Source: Paenirhizobium daejeonense
GTDB lineage: Bacteria; Pseudomonadota; Alphaproteobacteria; Rhizobiales; Rhizobiaceae
Direction: 5' to 3'
DNA length: 64,000 nt
Assembly: GCF_014280875.1 (NCBI RefSeq)
Contig: NZ_JACLAL010000006.1
Location: forward strand, 1 to 64,000
Below are positions 28,146 to 38,025 of the stretch, in pieces. Position numbers and translations under genes: made by a program. Positions within the stretch are counted from its first letter, which is position 1. The number at the start of each line of letters is the position of its first letter. The notes under the pieces are model-generated. The model ran no database searches. It was not told the origin of the DNA and saw only the letters and a list, made by a program, of their open reading frames with translations.

Positions 28146-28278
28146 ATCTTGTTGCCTCAAGCTCCATTCCCTGCTAGATGCTCTCCAGGAGACCGAACAT
28201 TTCGATGATCGGGTAGATATGGACGTGCGCGTCCGTTGAAAAGACTGAACACCGACCTCGTTTCAGCCGGAGAGATTC

Positions 28279-29679
28279 ATGAGCACACACAAGGACTACG
28301 TCGTCGCCGACATCGGCCTCGCCGATTTCGGACGCAAGGAAATCAACATCGCCGAGACCGAAATGCCGGGCCTCATGGCATGCCGTTCCGAGTTCGGTGA
28401 AAGCAAGCCGCTGAAGGGTGCCCGCATCAGCGGCTCCCTGCACATGACGATCCAGACCGCCGTGCTGATCGAAACTCTGGTGGCCCTCGGCGCAGAAGTG
28501 CGCTGGGCTTCCTGCAATATCTTCTCGACCCAGGACCACGCGGCATCGGCCATTGCCGCTGCCGGCATTCCGGTCTTCGCGATCAAGGGCGAGTCGCTTG
28601 AGGACTACTGGCAGTATACCGACCAGATCTTCCAGTGGACCGATGGCGGCGTTTCCAACATGATCCTCGACGATGGTGGCGATGCCACCATGTACATCCT
28701 GCTCGGCGCCCGCGCCGAAGCCGGCGAGGACGTGCTCTCCAACCCTGGTTCGGAGGAGGAAGAAATCCTCATCTCCCAGATCAAGAAGCGCCTCAAGGCC
28801 TCGCCTGGCTGGTTCACGAAGCAGCGCGACGCGATCCGTGGCGTAACGGAAGAAACCACCACTGGCGTTCACCGCCTCTATGAACTCAGCAAGAAGGGCC
28901 TCCTGCCCTTCCCGGCCATCAACGTCAACGACTCGGTTACCAAGTCGAAATTCGACAACAAGTATGGCTGCAAGGAATCGCTGGTCGACGGCATCCGTCG
29001 TGGCACCGATGTCATGATGGCCGGCAAGGTCGCCGTAGTCTGCGGTTACGGCGACGTCGGCAAGGGTTCGGCTGCCTCGCTACGCGGCGCCGGCGCCCGC
29101 GTGAAGGTCACCGAAATCGACCCGATCTGCGCCCTGCAGGCCGCCATGGATGGCTTTGAAGTCGTTACGCTGGAAGATGTCGTCTCTTCAGCAGACATTT
29201 TCATCACCACGACCGGCAACCGAGACGTCATCCGCATTGAGCACATGCGCGAGATGAAGGACATGGCGATCGTCGGCAACATCGGTCACTTCGACAATGA
29301 GATCCAGGTCGCCGCACTGCGCAATCTGAAATGGACCAATGTCAAGCCGCAGGTTGATATCGTAGAGTTCCCCAAGGGCAACCGCATGATCCTTCTGTCC
29401 GAAGGGCGACTGCTCAACCTCGGCAACGCAACCGGCCATCCGTCCTTCGTAATGTCGGCCTCGTTCACCAACCAGGTGCTTGCCCAGATCGAGCTTTTCA
29501 CCAAGCCCGGCGAATACAAGAACGACGTCTATATCCTGCCGAAGCACCTCGACGAAAAGGTCGCGCGCCTGCATCTCGAAAAGCTCGGCGTGAAACTCAC
29601 TGAGCTGTCTGAAGAACAGGCAAGCTATATCGGCGTCGAAAAGGCCGGTCCGTTCAAGGCCGAACACTATCGCTATTAA
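28279..29679 (+). CDS. ahcY: Adenosylhomocysteinase (SAH hydrolase)
   Basis: A 466-residue NAD-dependent enzyme that splits S-adenosylhomocysteine into adenosine and homocysteine in the activated methyl cycle. Family segments include [29 protein letters not shown] (written here in pieces: [24 protein letters not shown]), [13 protein letters not shown], the Rossmann loop [24 protein letters not shown] and [10 protein letters not shown]. The C terminus FKAEHYRY is the invariant tail. The ATG at 28279 follows CCGGAGAGATTC. A palindromic operator candidate lies about 135 bases upstream and a terminator follows. Confidence 0.98.
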   Translation: MSTHKDYVVADIGLADFGRKEINIAETEMPGLMACRSEFGESKPLKGARISGSLHMTIQTAVLIETLVALGAEVRWASCNIFSTQDHAASAIAAAGIPVFAIKGESLEDYWQYTDQIFQWTDGGVSNMILDDGGDATMYILLGARAEAGEDVLSNPGSEEEEILISQIKKRLKASPGWFTKQRDAIRGVTEETTTGVHRLYELSKKGLLPFPAINVNDSVTKSKFDNKYGCKESLVDGIRRGTDVMMAGKVAVVCGYGDVGKGSAASLRGAGARVKVTEIDPICALQAAMDGFEVVTLEDVVSSADIFITTTGNRDVIRIEHMREMKDMAIVGNIGHFDNEIQVAALRNLKWTNVKPQVDIVEFPKGNRMILLSEGRLLNLGNATGHPSFVMSASFTNQVLAQIELFTKPGEYKNDVYILPKHLDEKVARLHLEKLGVKLTELSEEQASYIGVEKAGPFKAEHYRY

Positions 29680-29709
29680 TTAGCCGACAATCTATCCACA
29701 AGATATAGT

Positions 29710-29746
29710 GGCCGCGTCCTTGACAAAGGGCGTGGCCTCTTTTTTG
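29710..29746 (+). terminator. ahcY intrinsic terminator
   Basis: GGCCGCGTCC (29710-29719) pairs with GGGCGTGGCC (29728-29737), with two G-U pairs in RNA, and is followed by TCTTTTTT. It lies 31 bases after the ahcY stop. Confidence 0.88.
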
Positions 29747-29879
29747 GCCTCCGGCCTTCCCGCAGATTCCCTAAGGCAGTATTGTTTTAGAACTTGATTC
29801 GTGGCGCGGCCGGAGGGATGCGACACGAAATGGGATGTCTTGTCGACAATGCGGCACATAGGACGGAGACAGACCGAAT

Positions 29880-32477
29880 ATGTCGGTAAATGATAGCGGC
29901 CCGCTCGTGCGGGAAACGATGGCACGCCTTGGCTTGAGCGGCTTCGGTCAGGCGGAGAAGCGGGCTGATGACCAGGCGAAGCTGCGCCCTGCGAAGGCGT
30001 TGCGTGGACGCAAACGATACCAGCTTATGCAGATCTGGTCGGTCTGCATGGGTGCCACGGCGCTCACGGGACTGATCGTTCCCGGACTTGCCCGCGCACA
30101 GACGTCGTCCCCGGCCGAGCGACTTTTCACCTCCGTGGAAACCGTCGGCTATTCCCTCGTGATCGGCATCATCTCCGCTGCGCTCGTTTCGGCCGTCTGG
30201 CTGATCCGCCAGCGCGCGCGCCTTGAGAGCGAGGGAGCGGAAATGCGTTCCGCACTGTCCGAGGCCAACCAGCAGATTTCACGCTATCAGGCGCTGATTG
30301 CCGACAAGAATCGTCGGATCGTCATCTGGGACGGACAGAACCGCCCGGAATTCCTCGGACAGCTACCAGTTGAAACGGGTGCTCCGCCGTCCGACAGCGA
30401 TTTCCTTGCCTTTGGCCGATGGCTGAAACCGTCTTCGGCAGGAGAACTTGAAAAGGCAATCGAGAAGCTCCGCTTCGACGCCCACAGCTTTGATCTCATC
30501 GTTGAGACCCAGCGGGGAGAGGTTCTGGAAGTCCAGGGCCGGCTTTCGGGCGGACGCGCCTTTGCCCATTTTGTCGCGCTTAACAACCTGCGGGCCGAAC
30601 TTGCCGAACTCAAGATCGAACGCAACCGCCTGAAAACGTCCATCGCCACCTTCGAAGCTCTTCTGGATGCCATCGAGCAGCCTGTATGGCAAAGGGATGC
30701 CGACGGCCGGCTGCTCTGGGTCAACCATGCCTACAGCGAAGCGGTCGAGGCCGGGTCTCCCGATCAGGCCGTACGCGAGAGCCGCGAGGTTCTGACCAGC
30801 CTGACCCGCGAGAAGATCAAAGCGAGTGTCACGCCTGAATCCCCATTCCACGACACCGTCTCCACAGCTGTGAGGGGCAACCGGACCTTTTATGACGTGG
30901 TTGACGTGCGCGGCCCTTCAGGCTCATGCGGCATGGCGATCGACGTCTCCCAGAAGGAGGCTCTTCGCGAGGAGCTGAAGCGAACGCTGAAGAGCCATGC
31001 CGAAACACTCGATCATCTGGCGACGCCCGTTGCAATCTTCGATGGCAACCGTCGGCTGCAGTTCTTCAACCAGGCCTTCGTGCAGCTCTGGGAACTCGAC
31101 CATGCGTTCCTCGAAACCCGGCCCGACCACGCGGAACTGCTTGACAGGCTACGTTCGGCGCACAAGCTGCCGGAACAGCTGAGCTGGAAAGCTTGGAAGG
31201 AAAGCACACTTGCGGTCTACCGTTCGCTCGATACGCAAACGGAACTCTGGCATCTGCCGAACGGCCAGACACTTCGTGTCATCGCATCGGCGCATCCGCA
31301 GGGGGGCGCTACTTGGGTCTTTGAAAACCTCACCGAACAGGTTGATCTCGAAACACGCTACAACACGCTGCTGCGCGTACAGGGCGAAACGATCGATCAT
31401 CTTTCTGAAGGCGTTGCTGTGTTCGGTCCGGATGGCCGCATCCAGCTTTCCAACCCGGCATTCCGAGCGCTTTGGGGCATCACCGAAGCCGAAGCGCGGC
31501 ATGGAACCCATATCCGTGCCATCGAAACGGCCTGCGCGCCTTCCTACGACAAGCCGGACGGCTGGAAGAGTTTCAGCAAGATCATCACCAGCTTCGAGGA
31601 CGAGCGTCCCTCCAGCCAGGGCACGCTGGAGCTCTATTCCGGCCTCGTGCTCGACTATGCGGTGACACCGCTGCCGAACGCCCAGACCATGCTGACTTTC
31701 GTCAACATTACCGACAGTGTCAGGGCCGAGCGTGCATTGAAAGAAAAGAACGAGGCGCTGCGCAAGGCCGACGAGCTGAAGAACGATTTCGTCCAGCACG
31801 TCTCCTACGAATTGCGTTCGCCGCTGACCAACATCATCGGCTTTACCGACCTTCTCAAGACGCCGACGATCGGCTCGCTCAACGAGCGGCAGGCCGAATA
31901 TATAGACCATATCTCCACCTCGTCTTCAGTGCTGCTGACCATCGTCAACGACATTCTCGATCTGGCGACGGTCGACGCCGGCATCATGCGGCTCGATTAT
32001 TCCGATATCGATCTCAACGATCTGCTCGACGACGTGTCGATGCAGATGACCGACCGCCTTCAGGAAGGCAATGTGACGCTGGAGATCGCGGCATCAGCGA
32101 AGCTCGGTCATATCGTCGCGGACCAGCAGCGACTGAAGCAGATCCTCGTCAAGATCCTGACCAACGCAGTCAATTTCGCGCCGGAAGGATCCGCCGTTGA
32201 AATGAAGTGCTGGCGCGAAGACAGCGATTTCGTCTTCACCGTTCACGACAATGGCTGCGGCATGACGCCCGACATGCTGGCGACCGTGTTCCACCGCTTC
32301 TCCACCAACGGCAAGGGCGGCCGGCGCACCGGCGCGGGCCTCGGTCTTTCCATCGTCGAAAGCTTCGTCAACCTCCACAACGGTCAGGTCTCCATTGACA
32401 GCACACCCGGGCGCGGTACGACTGTTGCGTGCCGTATACCGACAGCCGTCATGCCCCAATCCGTTGCCGCAGAATGA
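29880..32477 (+). CDS. divL: DivL-type cell-cycle kinase homologue (Tyr in place of the phospho-acceptor His)
   Basis: An 865-residue membrane protein with two N-terminal hydrophobic segments (about 51-70 and 90-109), a coiled stretch, several PAS-like domains (about residues 240-630), a DHp domain and a full HATPase domain (KILTNAVNFA, VHDNGCGM, GAGLGLSIVESF). The H-box reads FVQHVSYELRSPLTNIIGF: the residue normally His is Tyr643, the hallmark of Caulobacter DivL, which acts as a non-canonical regulator of CckA and thus of CtrA. Its placement directly before tsaE is also the known divL context. The N terminus from 29880 follows GGACGGAGACAG. Its stop overlaps tsaE by ATGA. Confidence 0.9.
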   Translation: MSVNDSGPLVRETMARLGLSGFGQAEKRADDQAKLRPAKALRGRKRYQLMQIWSVCMGATALTGLIVPGLARAQTSSPAERLFTSVETVGYSLVIGIISAALVSAVWLIRQRARLESEGAEMRSALSEANQQISRYQALIADKNRRIVIWDGQNRPEFLGQLPVETGAPPSDSDFLAFGRWLKPSSAGELEKAIEKLRFDAHSFDLIVETQRGEVLEVQGRLSGGRAFAHFVALNNLRAELAELKIERNRLKTSIATFEALLDAIEQPVWQRDADGRLLWVNHAYSEAVEAGSPDQAVRESREVLTSLTREKIKASVTPESPFHDTVSTAVRGNRTFYDVVDVRGPSGSCGMAIDVSQKEALREELKRTLKSHAETLDHLATPVAIFDGNRRLQFFNQAFVQLWELDHAFLETRPDHAELLDRLRSAHKLPEQLSWKAWKESTLAVYRSLDTQTELWHLPNGQTLRVIASAHPQGGATWVFENLTEQVDLETRYNTLLRVQGETIDHLSEGVAVFGPDGRIQLSNPAFRALWGITEAEARHGTHIRAIETACAPSYDKPDGWKSFSKIITSFEDERPSSQGTLELYSGLVLDYAVTPLPNAQTMLTFVNITDSVRAERALKEKNEALRKADELKNDFVQHVSYELRSPLTNIIGFTDLLKTPTIGSLNERQAEYIDHISTSSSVLLTIVNDILDLATVDAGIMRLDYSDIDLNDLLDDVSMQMTDRLQEGNVTLEIAASAKLGHIVADQQRLKQILVKILTNAVNFAPEGSAVEMKCWREDSDFVFTVHDNGCGMTPDMLATVFHRFSTNGKGGRRTGAGLGLSIVESFVNLHNGQVSIDSTPGRGTTVACRIPTAVMPQSVAAE

Positions 32478-33988
32478 CCGATAGCCAGAACAGTATTTCT
32501 CTCTTCCTGCCCTCCGAAGCAGCCACCCAGCAACTTGGCGAGGATCTCGCGCTTGCCCTCAAGCCTGGTGACTGCGTTGCTCTGTGGGGCGACCTTGGTG
32601 CCGGAAAGTCCACGCTTTGCCGCGCCCTGCTCCGCGCCATGGCCGATGACAGCGAGCTCGAGGTTCCGAGCCCCACCTTCACGCTGGTGCAGAACTACGA
32701 TCTGCGCCTTCCGGTCGCGCATTTCGATCTCTACCGGCTCAGCGACCCGGGCGAACTGGACGAACTCGGTTTCGAGGACGCGCTGAAGGATGGCATATGT
32801 CTGGTGGAATGGCCGGAAAAGGCGGGAACCGCCCTGCCCGCCCGCCGGATCGATATCCGTTTTGCCTTCGAGGTCAGTGGCGGTCGACAGGTCGTTATCG
32901 AGGCCGAAACCGCCAAGCTCGCAAGAATATCGCGGGTGCTTTCCATCAGGGGCTTCCTCGACAGCCACGGTCTGGCCGGCGCCCGTCGGAGACACCTGAC
33001 TGGCGACGCCTCCACGCGCGCGTATGAGTACATCTACCCGGCAGAAGGGCCGCGAAGGATCCTGATGGATTCGCCGCGCCAGCCGGATGGGCCGCCGATC
33101 CGCGACGGCAAGCCCTATTCGCAGATCGTGCATCTGGCGGAGGACGTCTATCCCTTCGTCGCCGTTGCCGGCGCCCTGCGGGACAAGGGTTTCGCCGCCC
33201 CGGAAATTTACGAGAGCGATTGCGAAAACGGTATCCTGCTGATCGAGGATTTCGGTCCTGAAACCGTTCTCGACAGCAACGGCGTTCCTATACAGGAGCG
33301 CTATCAGGCGAGCGTCGAATGCCTCGCAGCCCTGCACGAGGTATCCTTCCCCCGCGAAATCACCTTCAATGGCGGACTGGTGCATCGTATTCCCGACTAT
33401 GATCGTACCGCCATGAAGATGGAAGCGGAGCTTCTGATCGACTGGCATCTTCCGTGGAAACGCGACGGCAAGCCCGCGACGACGGAAGAACGGGCTGAAT
33501 ATCTGGCGATCTGGGACGGGCTGATCGATGCGCTTGCGGATGCGGAGAAGTCGCTGGTTCTCAGGGACTTCCATTCGCCCAACATCATCTGGCGCGGTGA
33601 CAGGCAGGCAAGCGACAGGATTGGCCTTCTAGATTTTCAGGACGCCATGATCGGGCCGACGGCCTACGACCTCGTTTCCATCGTTCAGGACGCCCGCGTT
33701 ACCGTCGAGCGGCCTCTCGTCGACCGGCTGATGGAAGACTATCTCTCGCTGCGCCGGAAGAGCCCGGCCTTCGACGAGGCGAATTTCCTCAAGAGCTGGG
33801 CGATCATGTCGGCACAGCGGGCCTGCAAGCTGAACGGTTTGTGGATCCGTCTTCTTCAACGCGACGGCAAGCCGGGCTATATGAAGCATATGCCGAGAAC
33901 CCTGTGGCATCTGTCCGTCGCCTTCGAACATGAGGCTCTCGCCCCCTTGCGCGACTGGTGCACACGGGTTGGAATCGGCTCGGTCTAG
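32474..33988 (+). CDS. TsaE-AmgK fusion: tRNA t6A ATPase plus anomeric sugar kinase
   Basis: A 504-residue two-domain protein. Residues about 1-155 are TsaE, the ATPase of the tRNA threonylcarbamoyladenosine complex (WGDLGAGKSTLCR, PSPTFTLVQNY, LVEWPEKAG). Residues about 165-504 are an AmgK-like kinase (GDASTRAYEYI; catalytic LRDFHSPNIIW; metal-binding GLLDFQDAMIGPTAYDL), which phosphorylates N-acetylmuramate/GlcNAc at C1 for cell-wall recycling. TsaE alone is normally about 150 residues. The next gene is MurU-like, the next enzyme of that route, supporting the assignment. The start overlaps divL. The stop codon TAG is formed by the first bases of a repeat element (33986-34087). Confidence 0.9.
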   Translation: MTDSQNSISLFLPSEAATQQLGEDLALALKPGDCVALWGDLGAGKSTLCRALLRAMADDSELEVPSPTFTLVQNYDLRLPVAHFDLYRLSDPGELDELGFEDALKDGICLVEWPEKAGTALPARRIDIRFAFEVSGGRQVVIEAETAKLARISRVLSIRGFLDSHGLAGARRRHLTGDASTRAYEYIYPAEGPRRILMDSPRQPDGPPIRDGKPYSQIVHLAEDVYPFVAVAGALRDKGFAAPEIYESDCENGILLIEDFGPETVLDSNGVPIQERYQASVECLAALHEVSFPREITFNGGLVHRIPDYDRTAMKMEAELLIDWHLPWKRDGKPATTEERAEYLAIWDGLIDALADAEKSLVLRDFHSPNIIWRGDRQASDRIGLLDFQDAMIGPTAYDLVSIVQDARVTVERPLVDRLMEDYLSLRRKSPAFDEANFLKSWAIMSAQRACKLNGLWIRLLQRDGKPGYMKHMPRTLWHLSVAFEHEALAPLRDWCTRVGIGSV

Positions 33989-34087
33989 AGTGTGTCAGGT
34001 TCATACTGAACCTGACACACTCTGAATTCTTTTGTTTTCGTTTGTCTTTGCGGGAAACCGGTATCCACTTTTCCCTGACAAACTCTA
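33986..34087. repeat. 102-bp MITE-like rhizobial intergenic repeat between tsaE-amgK and murU
   Basis: The left end TAGAGTGTGTCAGG (33986-33999) and right end CCTGACAAACTCTA (34074-34087) are inverted copies with one mismatch. Inside, AGAGTGTGTCAGGTTCA (33987-34003) and its exact complement (34007-34023) make a 17-base perfect hairpin with a 3-base loop. The right half carries AAACCG-N5-CACTTTT (34055-34072), a core also found in the repeat at 43411-43510. The first three bases provide the tsaE-amgK stop. No transposase is present. Confidence 0.8.
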
Positions 34088-34106
34088 ATCAGCGTAGCGG
34101 CTTGCC

Positions 34107-34838
34107 ATGAAGATCACCCAGGCGATGGTGCTGGCAGCGGGGCTCGGAGCCCGACTGCGGCCGATCACGAACACGATCCCGAAGCCTCTTGTACCTGTCG
34201 GCGGCAAGCCGATGATCGACTATGTGCTCGACTCGCTGGCCGATGCCGGCGTGGAGCGGGCCGTCGTCAACGTGCATTATCTTGCCGACCAGATGGTCGA
34301 GCATCTGTCCCGCTATGAGAAGATAGAGATCGTCATTTCCGACGAGCGCGACGGGCTGATGAATTCGGGCGGCGGGCTGGCCAAGGGGCTTAAGCTACTG
34401 GACCGCTCTCCCGTCTATGTGATGAATGCCGATCTTTTCTGGCTGCAAGACGAGACAGGTGAGGCTTCCAATCTGCGCCGCCTCGCACACTTCTTCGATC
34501 CCGACAGCATGGATATGGCGCTTCTATGCGTTCCCATGGAGAACACCACGGGGCATAACGGCAAGAAGGACTTCTCGCTCGGCGAGGACGGCCGCCTTGT
34601 GCGATATTCCGAGGGGCTGCCGAAACCTGTGGTCTATGCAGGCGCAATCGCCATGCATCCCTCGCTTCTCGACGATGCGCCCGAGGATGCCTTCAACCTC
34701 AATATCTATTTCGACCGGGCCATCGCAACGGGCCGTCTGGCAGGTTTAGAGATGGCGGGCCACTGGATGACGGTTGGAACGCCCGAGGCGCTCGACGAAG
34801 CCGAGGATGTCATCCGGCGCCTCTCCGGCGGGGCATGA
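34107..34838 (+). CDS. murU: MurU-like nucleotidyltransferase (N-acetylmuramate 1-phosphate uridylyltransferase)
   Basis: A 243-residue nucleotidyltransferase with the signature MVLAAGLGARLRPIT..PKPLVPVGGKPMIDY, the metal Asp in VMNADLFW, and the GHWMTVGTPEALDEAE C-terminal segment. Next to an AmgK kinase domain it most likely makes UDP-MurNAc from MurNAc-1-P, by-passing de novo synthesis from GlcNAc; in pseudomonads this route gives fosfomycin tolerance. A general sugar-1-phosphate nucleotidyltransferase role cannot be excluded from sequence alone. It begins 19 bases after the repeat element and ends 4 bases before addB. Confidence 0.87.
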   Translation: MKITQAMVLAAGLGARLRPITNTIPKPLVPVGGKPMIDYVLDSLADAGVERAVVNVHYLADQMVEHLSRYEKIEIVISDERDGLMNSGGGLAKGLKLLDRSPVYVMNADLFWLQDETGEASNLRRLAHFFDPDSMDMALLCVPMENTTGHNGKKDFSLGEDGRLVRYSEGLPKPVVYAGAIAMHPSLLDDAPEDAFNLNIYFDRAIATGRLAGLEMAGHWMTVGTPEALDEAEDVIRRLSGGA

Positions 34839-34842
34839 CGCC

Positions 34843-37800
34843 ATGCGGCCTCATCAACCGCATGTCCTGACCATCCCGGCCGGCCTTTCCTTCCTGAAGG
34901 TGCTTGCGGCATCGCTCCTCGATGGAAGGCTCGCACCCGGATATCGATATGAGCCGCAGGACCCGCTTTCGCTGGCGAGAGTGACGATCCTCGTGCCGAC
35001 CCGGCGTGCCGCCCGTGTGCTGCGCTCGGAATTCGTGGAATTGCTTGGTGGGCGCTCCGCCATCCTGCCGGTGATCCGGCCGCTTGGCGAAACCGATGAC
35101 GACAGCGGTTTCTTCGAGGAAGATGCGCCTTTCCTGCTCGACCTCGCGCCACCGGTCAGCGGCATCGTCATGCTGCTCGAACTGGCCCGACTCATCCTCG
35201 CCTGGCGCAACCAATTGCCGAACGTGGTTCGCAGCATCCATTCCGACACGCCGCTGGTCGCGCCGGCAAGTCCGGCGGACGCCATCTGGCTCGCCCGGGC
35301 GCTGACGGAACTGATCGACGCAGCGGAAACGGAAGGCTGCGACTGGGCGTCGCTCAAGACGCTCGACACATCGAATTTCGCGACATGGTGGCAACTCACA
35401 ACCGAATTCCTGGGTATCGCCACCCAGTTCTGGCCCGCACGTCTGGAAGAATTAACCCGCTCCTCGCCAGCGCGGCACCGCGACGCCGTATTGCGCGGCG
35501 AAGCCGAGAGGCTTTCCCGCTCGACTTCCAGCGATCCTGTCATCGTTGCGGGTTCCACCGGTTCCATCCCCGCGGCGGCCGACCTTATTGCGGCCATCGC
35601 CGCCCGTCCCGAAGGAACGGTGGTCCTGCCCGGCCTCGATGCGAGCATGCCGGACGATGACTGGACGCGCATCGGGCTTGCCGCCGAACGCGTCTCCGAT
35701 CCCGCCTCGCGCGGCCATCCACAATACGGTCTCTTTCATTTGCTTCGACGCATGCGCGTCGAGCGCCGGGATGTCGAAACGCTTGCGGAGGCGCCTTCCG
35801 ACCTTGCGGATCGCGCCGAGGTATTGTCGCGGGCGATGGCGCCTGCGGGTGCAACGGACGGCTGGAAGATCTGGCGCGATGATTTCGGCACCGCACGAAT
35901 TGAGGCCGCCTTCGCCGATGTCGGCCTGATCGAGGCGGCGAACGAGCGCGAGGAGGCAACGGCCATCGCCATCGCGCTCCGGCTCGGTCTCGAAAAGCAG
36001 CAGGAGGGCAGCGAAAGCAGGGTGGCGCTGATTACCCCGGATCGCACGCTGGCGCGGCGCGTGACGGCCGAACTGGCGCGCTTCGGCATCATCGCCGACG
36101 ATTCGGCCGGTACGCCCTTTACCGCGACGCCGCAGGGCATGCTGGTGCAGCTTCTGCTCGAGGCAGCGCTGCGGCCCGGCGATCCGGTGGCCATCGTCTC
36201 GCTGCTCAAGCATCCGCTCGCCCGGTTCGGCTTCGATGCGGAGACTTACCGGACTGCCGCCGATGCACTGGAAACGATTGCGCTGCGCGGCGGTGTGCAA
36301 CCCGTCGACCTTGCGACGCTATCGGTTCTCTTCCGGCAACGGCTTGAGGAACAGGCGACCGATCGCCATCCGCCGCAATGGCGGATCGGCGTTTCCCGTG
36401 AAACACTCGATGCCGCGGGAGAGCTTGCATCGCGCATATCCGCAGCTGCCGAGCCGCTCGTCTCCGCCCTTGTGGTGAAGATCGGCGAACGCCGGCTCTC
36501 GGACAGGCTGCCGGTCGGCCAATGGGCCGAGCGAACGGGACGGACGTTGGAAGCGGTCTGCGGCGACGACAAGGGCGACCTCTCGCTTCTCTGGTCCGAT
36601 GAGGCCGGCGACAGGCTCGCCGACCTGCTGGCGGAAATCATGAGCGCCGACGGCCAGATCGAGGCCGATGGTCCCCAGTGGATCGATATCATGGCGGCGC
36701 TGATGACCGGTGTCGCGGTCAAGCCTAAGGCGATGCGCCATCCGCGCGTCTTCATCTTCGGGACGCTGGAAGCACGGCTACAGAATGTCGATACCGTCAT
36801 TATCGGCGGCCTGAACGAAGGTTCATGGCCCGGCCAGACCACCAACAATCCGTTCCTGTCGCGCATGATGAAGACGGAGATCGGGCTGGAGCCGCCGGAG
36901 AAACGCATCGGCCAGCTCGCCCATGATTTCGAGATGGCCTGCGGCACGCGCCAGCTGATTTTCTCCCGCGCGCTGCGTCAGGGTTCTGCTCCGACGGTCG
37001 CTTCCCGCTGGCTGCAGCGGCTTCTGGCGCTCGGTGGCGGCGATTTCGAAAGCCGGCTAAAGGAACGCGGCGATATCTTTCGCCACTATGTCGAACTGCT
37101 CGACAAGGGCGAGAGCCAACCGCTGGCGCAACGGCCCGCGCCGAAGCCGCCGGCCGAGCTTCAGCCACGCAGCTATTCCTTCAGCGAGGTCGGCCGCTTC
37201 CGTCGCGATCCTTATTCCATCTATGCCCGCCGCATCCTGCGGCTTGATCCCGTCGATCCGTTCAATCAGGATCCGGGTGCGGCCGAGCGCGGCACGCTCT
37301 ATCACAAGATCATCGAACGTTTCATAAGCGAGGGTCACGATCCCTTGACACCGGCCGGAGCCGTCGCGATGCGCGCGATCACCGACCGGCTGTTCGACGA
37401 ACAGGGCCTTCCCACCCATATCGACATCGTCTGGCGGCAGCGGTTCAGGGCGGTCGGAGACGCCTTCCTTCGCTGGGAAGGCAAGCGCCGTCCCGAAATC
37501 CGCCAGACCCTGACCGAGGCTCGTGGCGGCGTCGATCTGGCGCCGGTCGGCATTCGCCTCACCGGCGTTGCCGACCGGATCGACATCAAGGGTGGCGGTC
37601 ATGCCGATATCATCGACTACAAGACGGGTCTCAACCCGAGCCCTGCGCAGGCCCGCAGCCTGCTCGACCCGCAGCTCGCGCTGGAGGCAGCGGCCCTGAT
37701 GGAAGGAGCATTCCGCGACGCCGGCCGGCTTCATCCCGAAAACCTCATCTATGTCCGGTTGCGGCCCGGCGACCGCTTCCAGACCGATCAGGTGAACAAC

Positions 37801-38025
37801 GAACTGACTGGACGCGGCGACAACAAGAAATCCGCGCTCGATCTTGCGGCGCAATCGGTCGCCGAACTCGGTCGCTTCGTCGCGGCCCTGCAGGCAGGCG
37901 AACGTGGCTTCGTTTCGCGGCTCATACCGGCGCAGCAGAACGATTTCGGCGGGGAATACGACCATCTGGCCCGGGTTGCCGAATGGTCGACCGCAGACCG
38001 CGAGGAGACCGGCAATGACGAGTGA
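34843..38025 (+). CDS. addB: AddB, double-strand-break repair helicase/nuclease subunit
   Basis: A 1060-residue subunit of the alphaproteobacterial AddAB complex, the functional replacement of RecBCD. The N-terminal half is a degenerate helicase (ILVPTRRAARVLRSEF; TVIIGGLNEGSWPGQT). The C-terminal PD-(D/E)xK nuclease domain shows RGTLYHKIIERF and the catalytic DIIDYKTGLNPSPAQ. The start at 34843 lies 4 bases after murU; an earlier in-frame ATG lies inside murU. The stop lies 11 bases inside addA, indicating co-translation of the two subunits. Confidence 0.95.
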   Translation: MRPHQPHVLTIPAGLSFLKVLAASLLDGRLAPGYRYEPQDPLSLARVTILVPTRRAARVLRSEFVELLGGRSAILPVIRPLGETDDDSGFFEEDAPFLLDLAPPVSGIVMLLELARLILAWRNQLPNVVRSIHSDTPLVAPASPADAIWLARALTELIDAAETEGCDWASLKTLDTSNFATWWQLTTEFLGIATQFWPARLEELTRSSPARHRDAVLRGEAERLSRSTSSDPVIVAGSTGSIPAAADLIAAIAARPEGTVVLPGLDASMPDDDWTRIGLAAERVSDPASRGHPQYGLFHLLRRMRVERRDVETLAEAPSDLADRAEVLSRAMAPAGATDGWKIWRDDFGTARIEAAFADVGLIEAANEREEATAIAIALRLGLEKQQEGSESRVALITPDRTLARRVTAELARFGIIADDSAGTPFTATPQGMLVQLLLEAALRPGDPVAIVSLLKHPLARFGFDAETYRTAADALETIALRGGVQPVDLATLSVLFRQRLEEQATDRHPPQWRIGVSRETLDAAGELASRISAAAEPLVSALVVKIGERRLSDRLPVGQWAERTGRTLEAVCGDDKGDLSLLWSDEAGDRLADLLAEIMSADGQIEADGPQWIDIMAALMTGVAVKPKAMRHPRVFIFGTLEARLQNVDTVIIGGLNEGSWPGQTTNNPFLSRMMKTEIGLEPPEKRIGQLAHDFEMACGTRQLIFSRALRQGSAPTVASRWLQRLLALGGGDFESRLKERGDIFRHYVELLDKGESQPLAQRPAPKPPAELQPRSYSFSEVGRFRRDPYSIYARRILRLDPVDPFNQDPGAAERGTLYHKIIERFISEGHDPLTPAGAVAMRAITDRLFDEQGLPTHIDIVWRQRFRAVGDAFLRWEGKRRPEIRQTLTEARGGVDLAPVGIRLTGVADRIDIKGGGHADIIDYKTGLNPSPAQARSLLDPQLALEAAALMEGAFRDAGRLHPENLIYVRLRPGDRFQTDQVNNELTGRGDNKKSALDLAAQSVAELGRFVAALQAGERGFVSRLIPAQQNDFGGEYDHLARVAEWSTADREETGNDE

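Noticed and set aside
28146..28278. SAH or SAM riboswitch in the ahcY leader
   Set aside because: Only a small GGACG/CGTCC hairpin (28221-28234) is present; the conserved core sequences of known SAH and SAM riboswitches are not recognisable.
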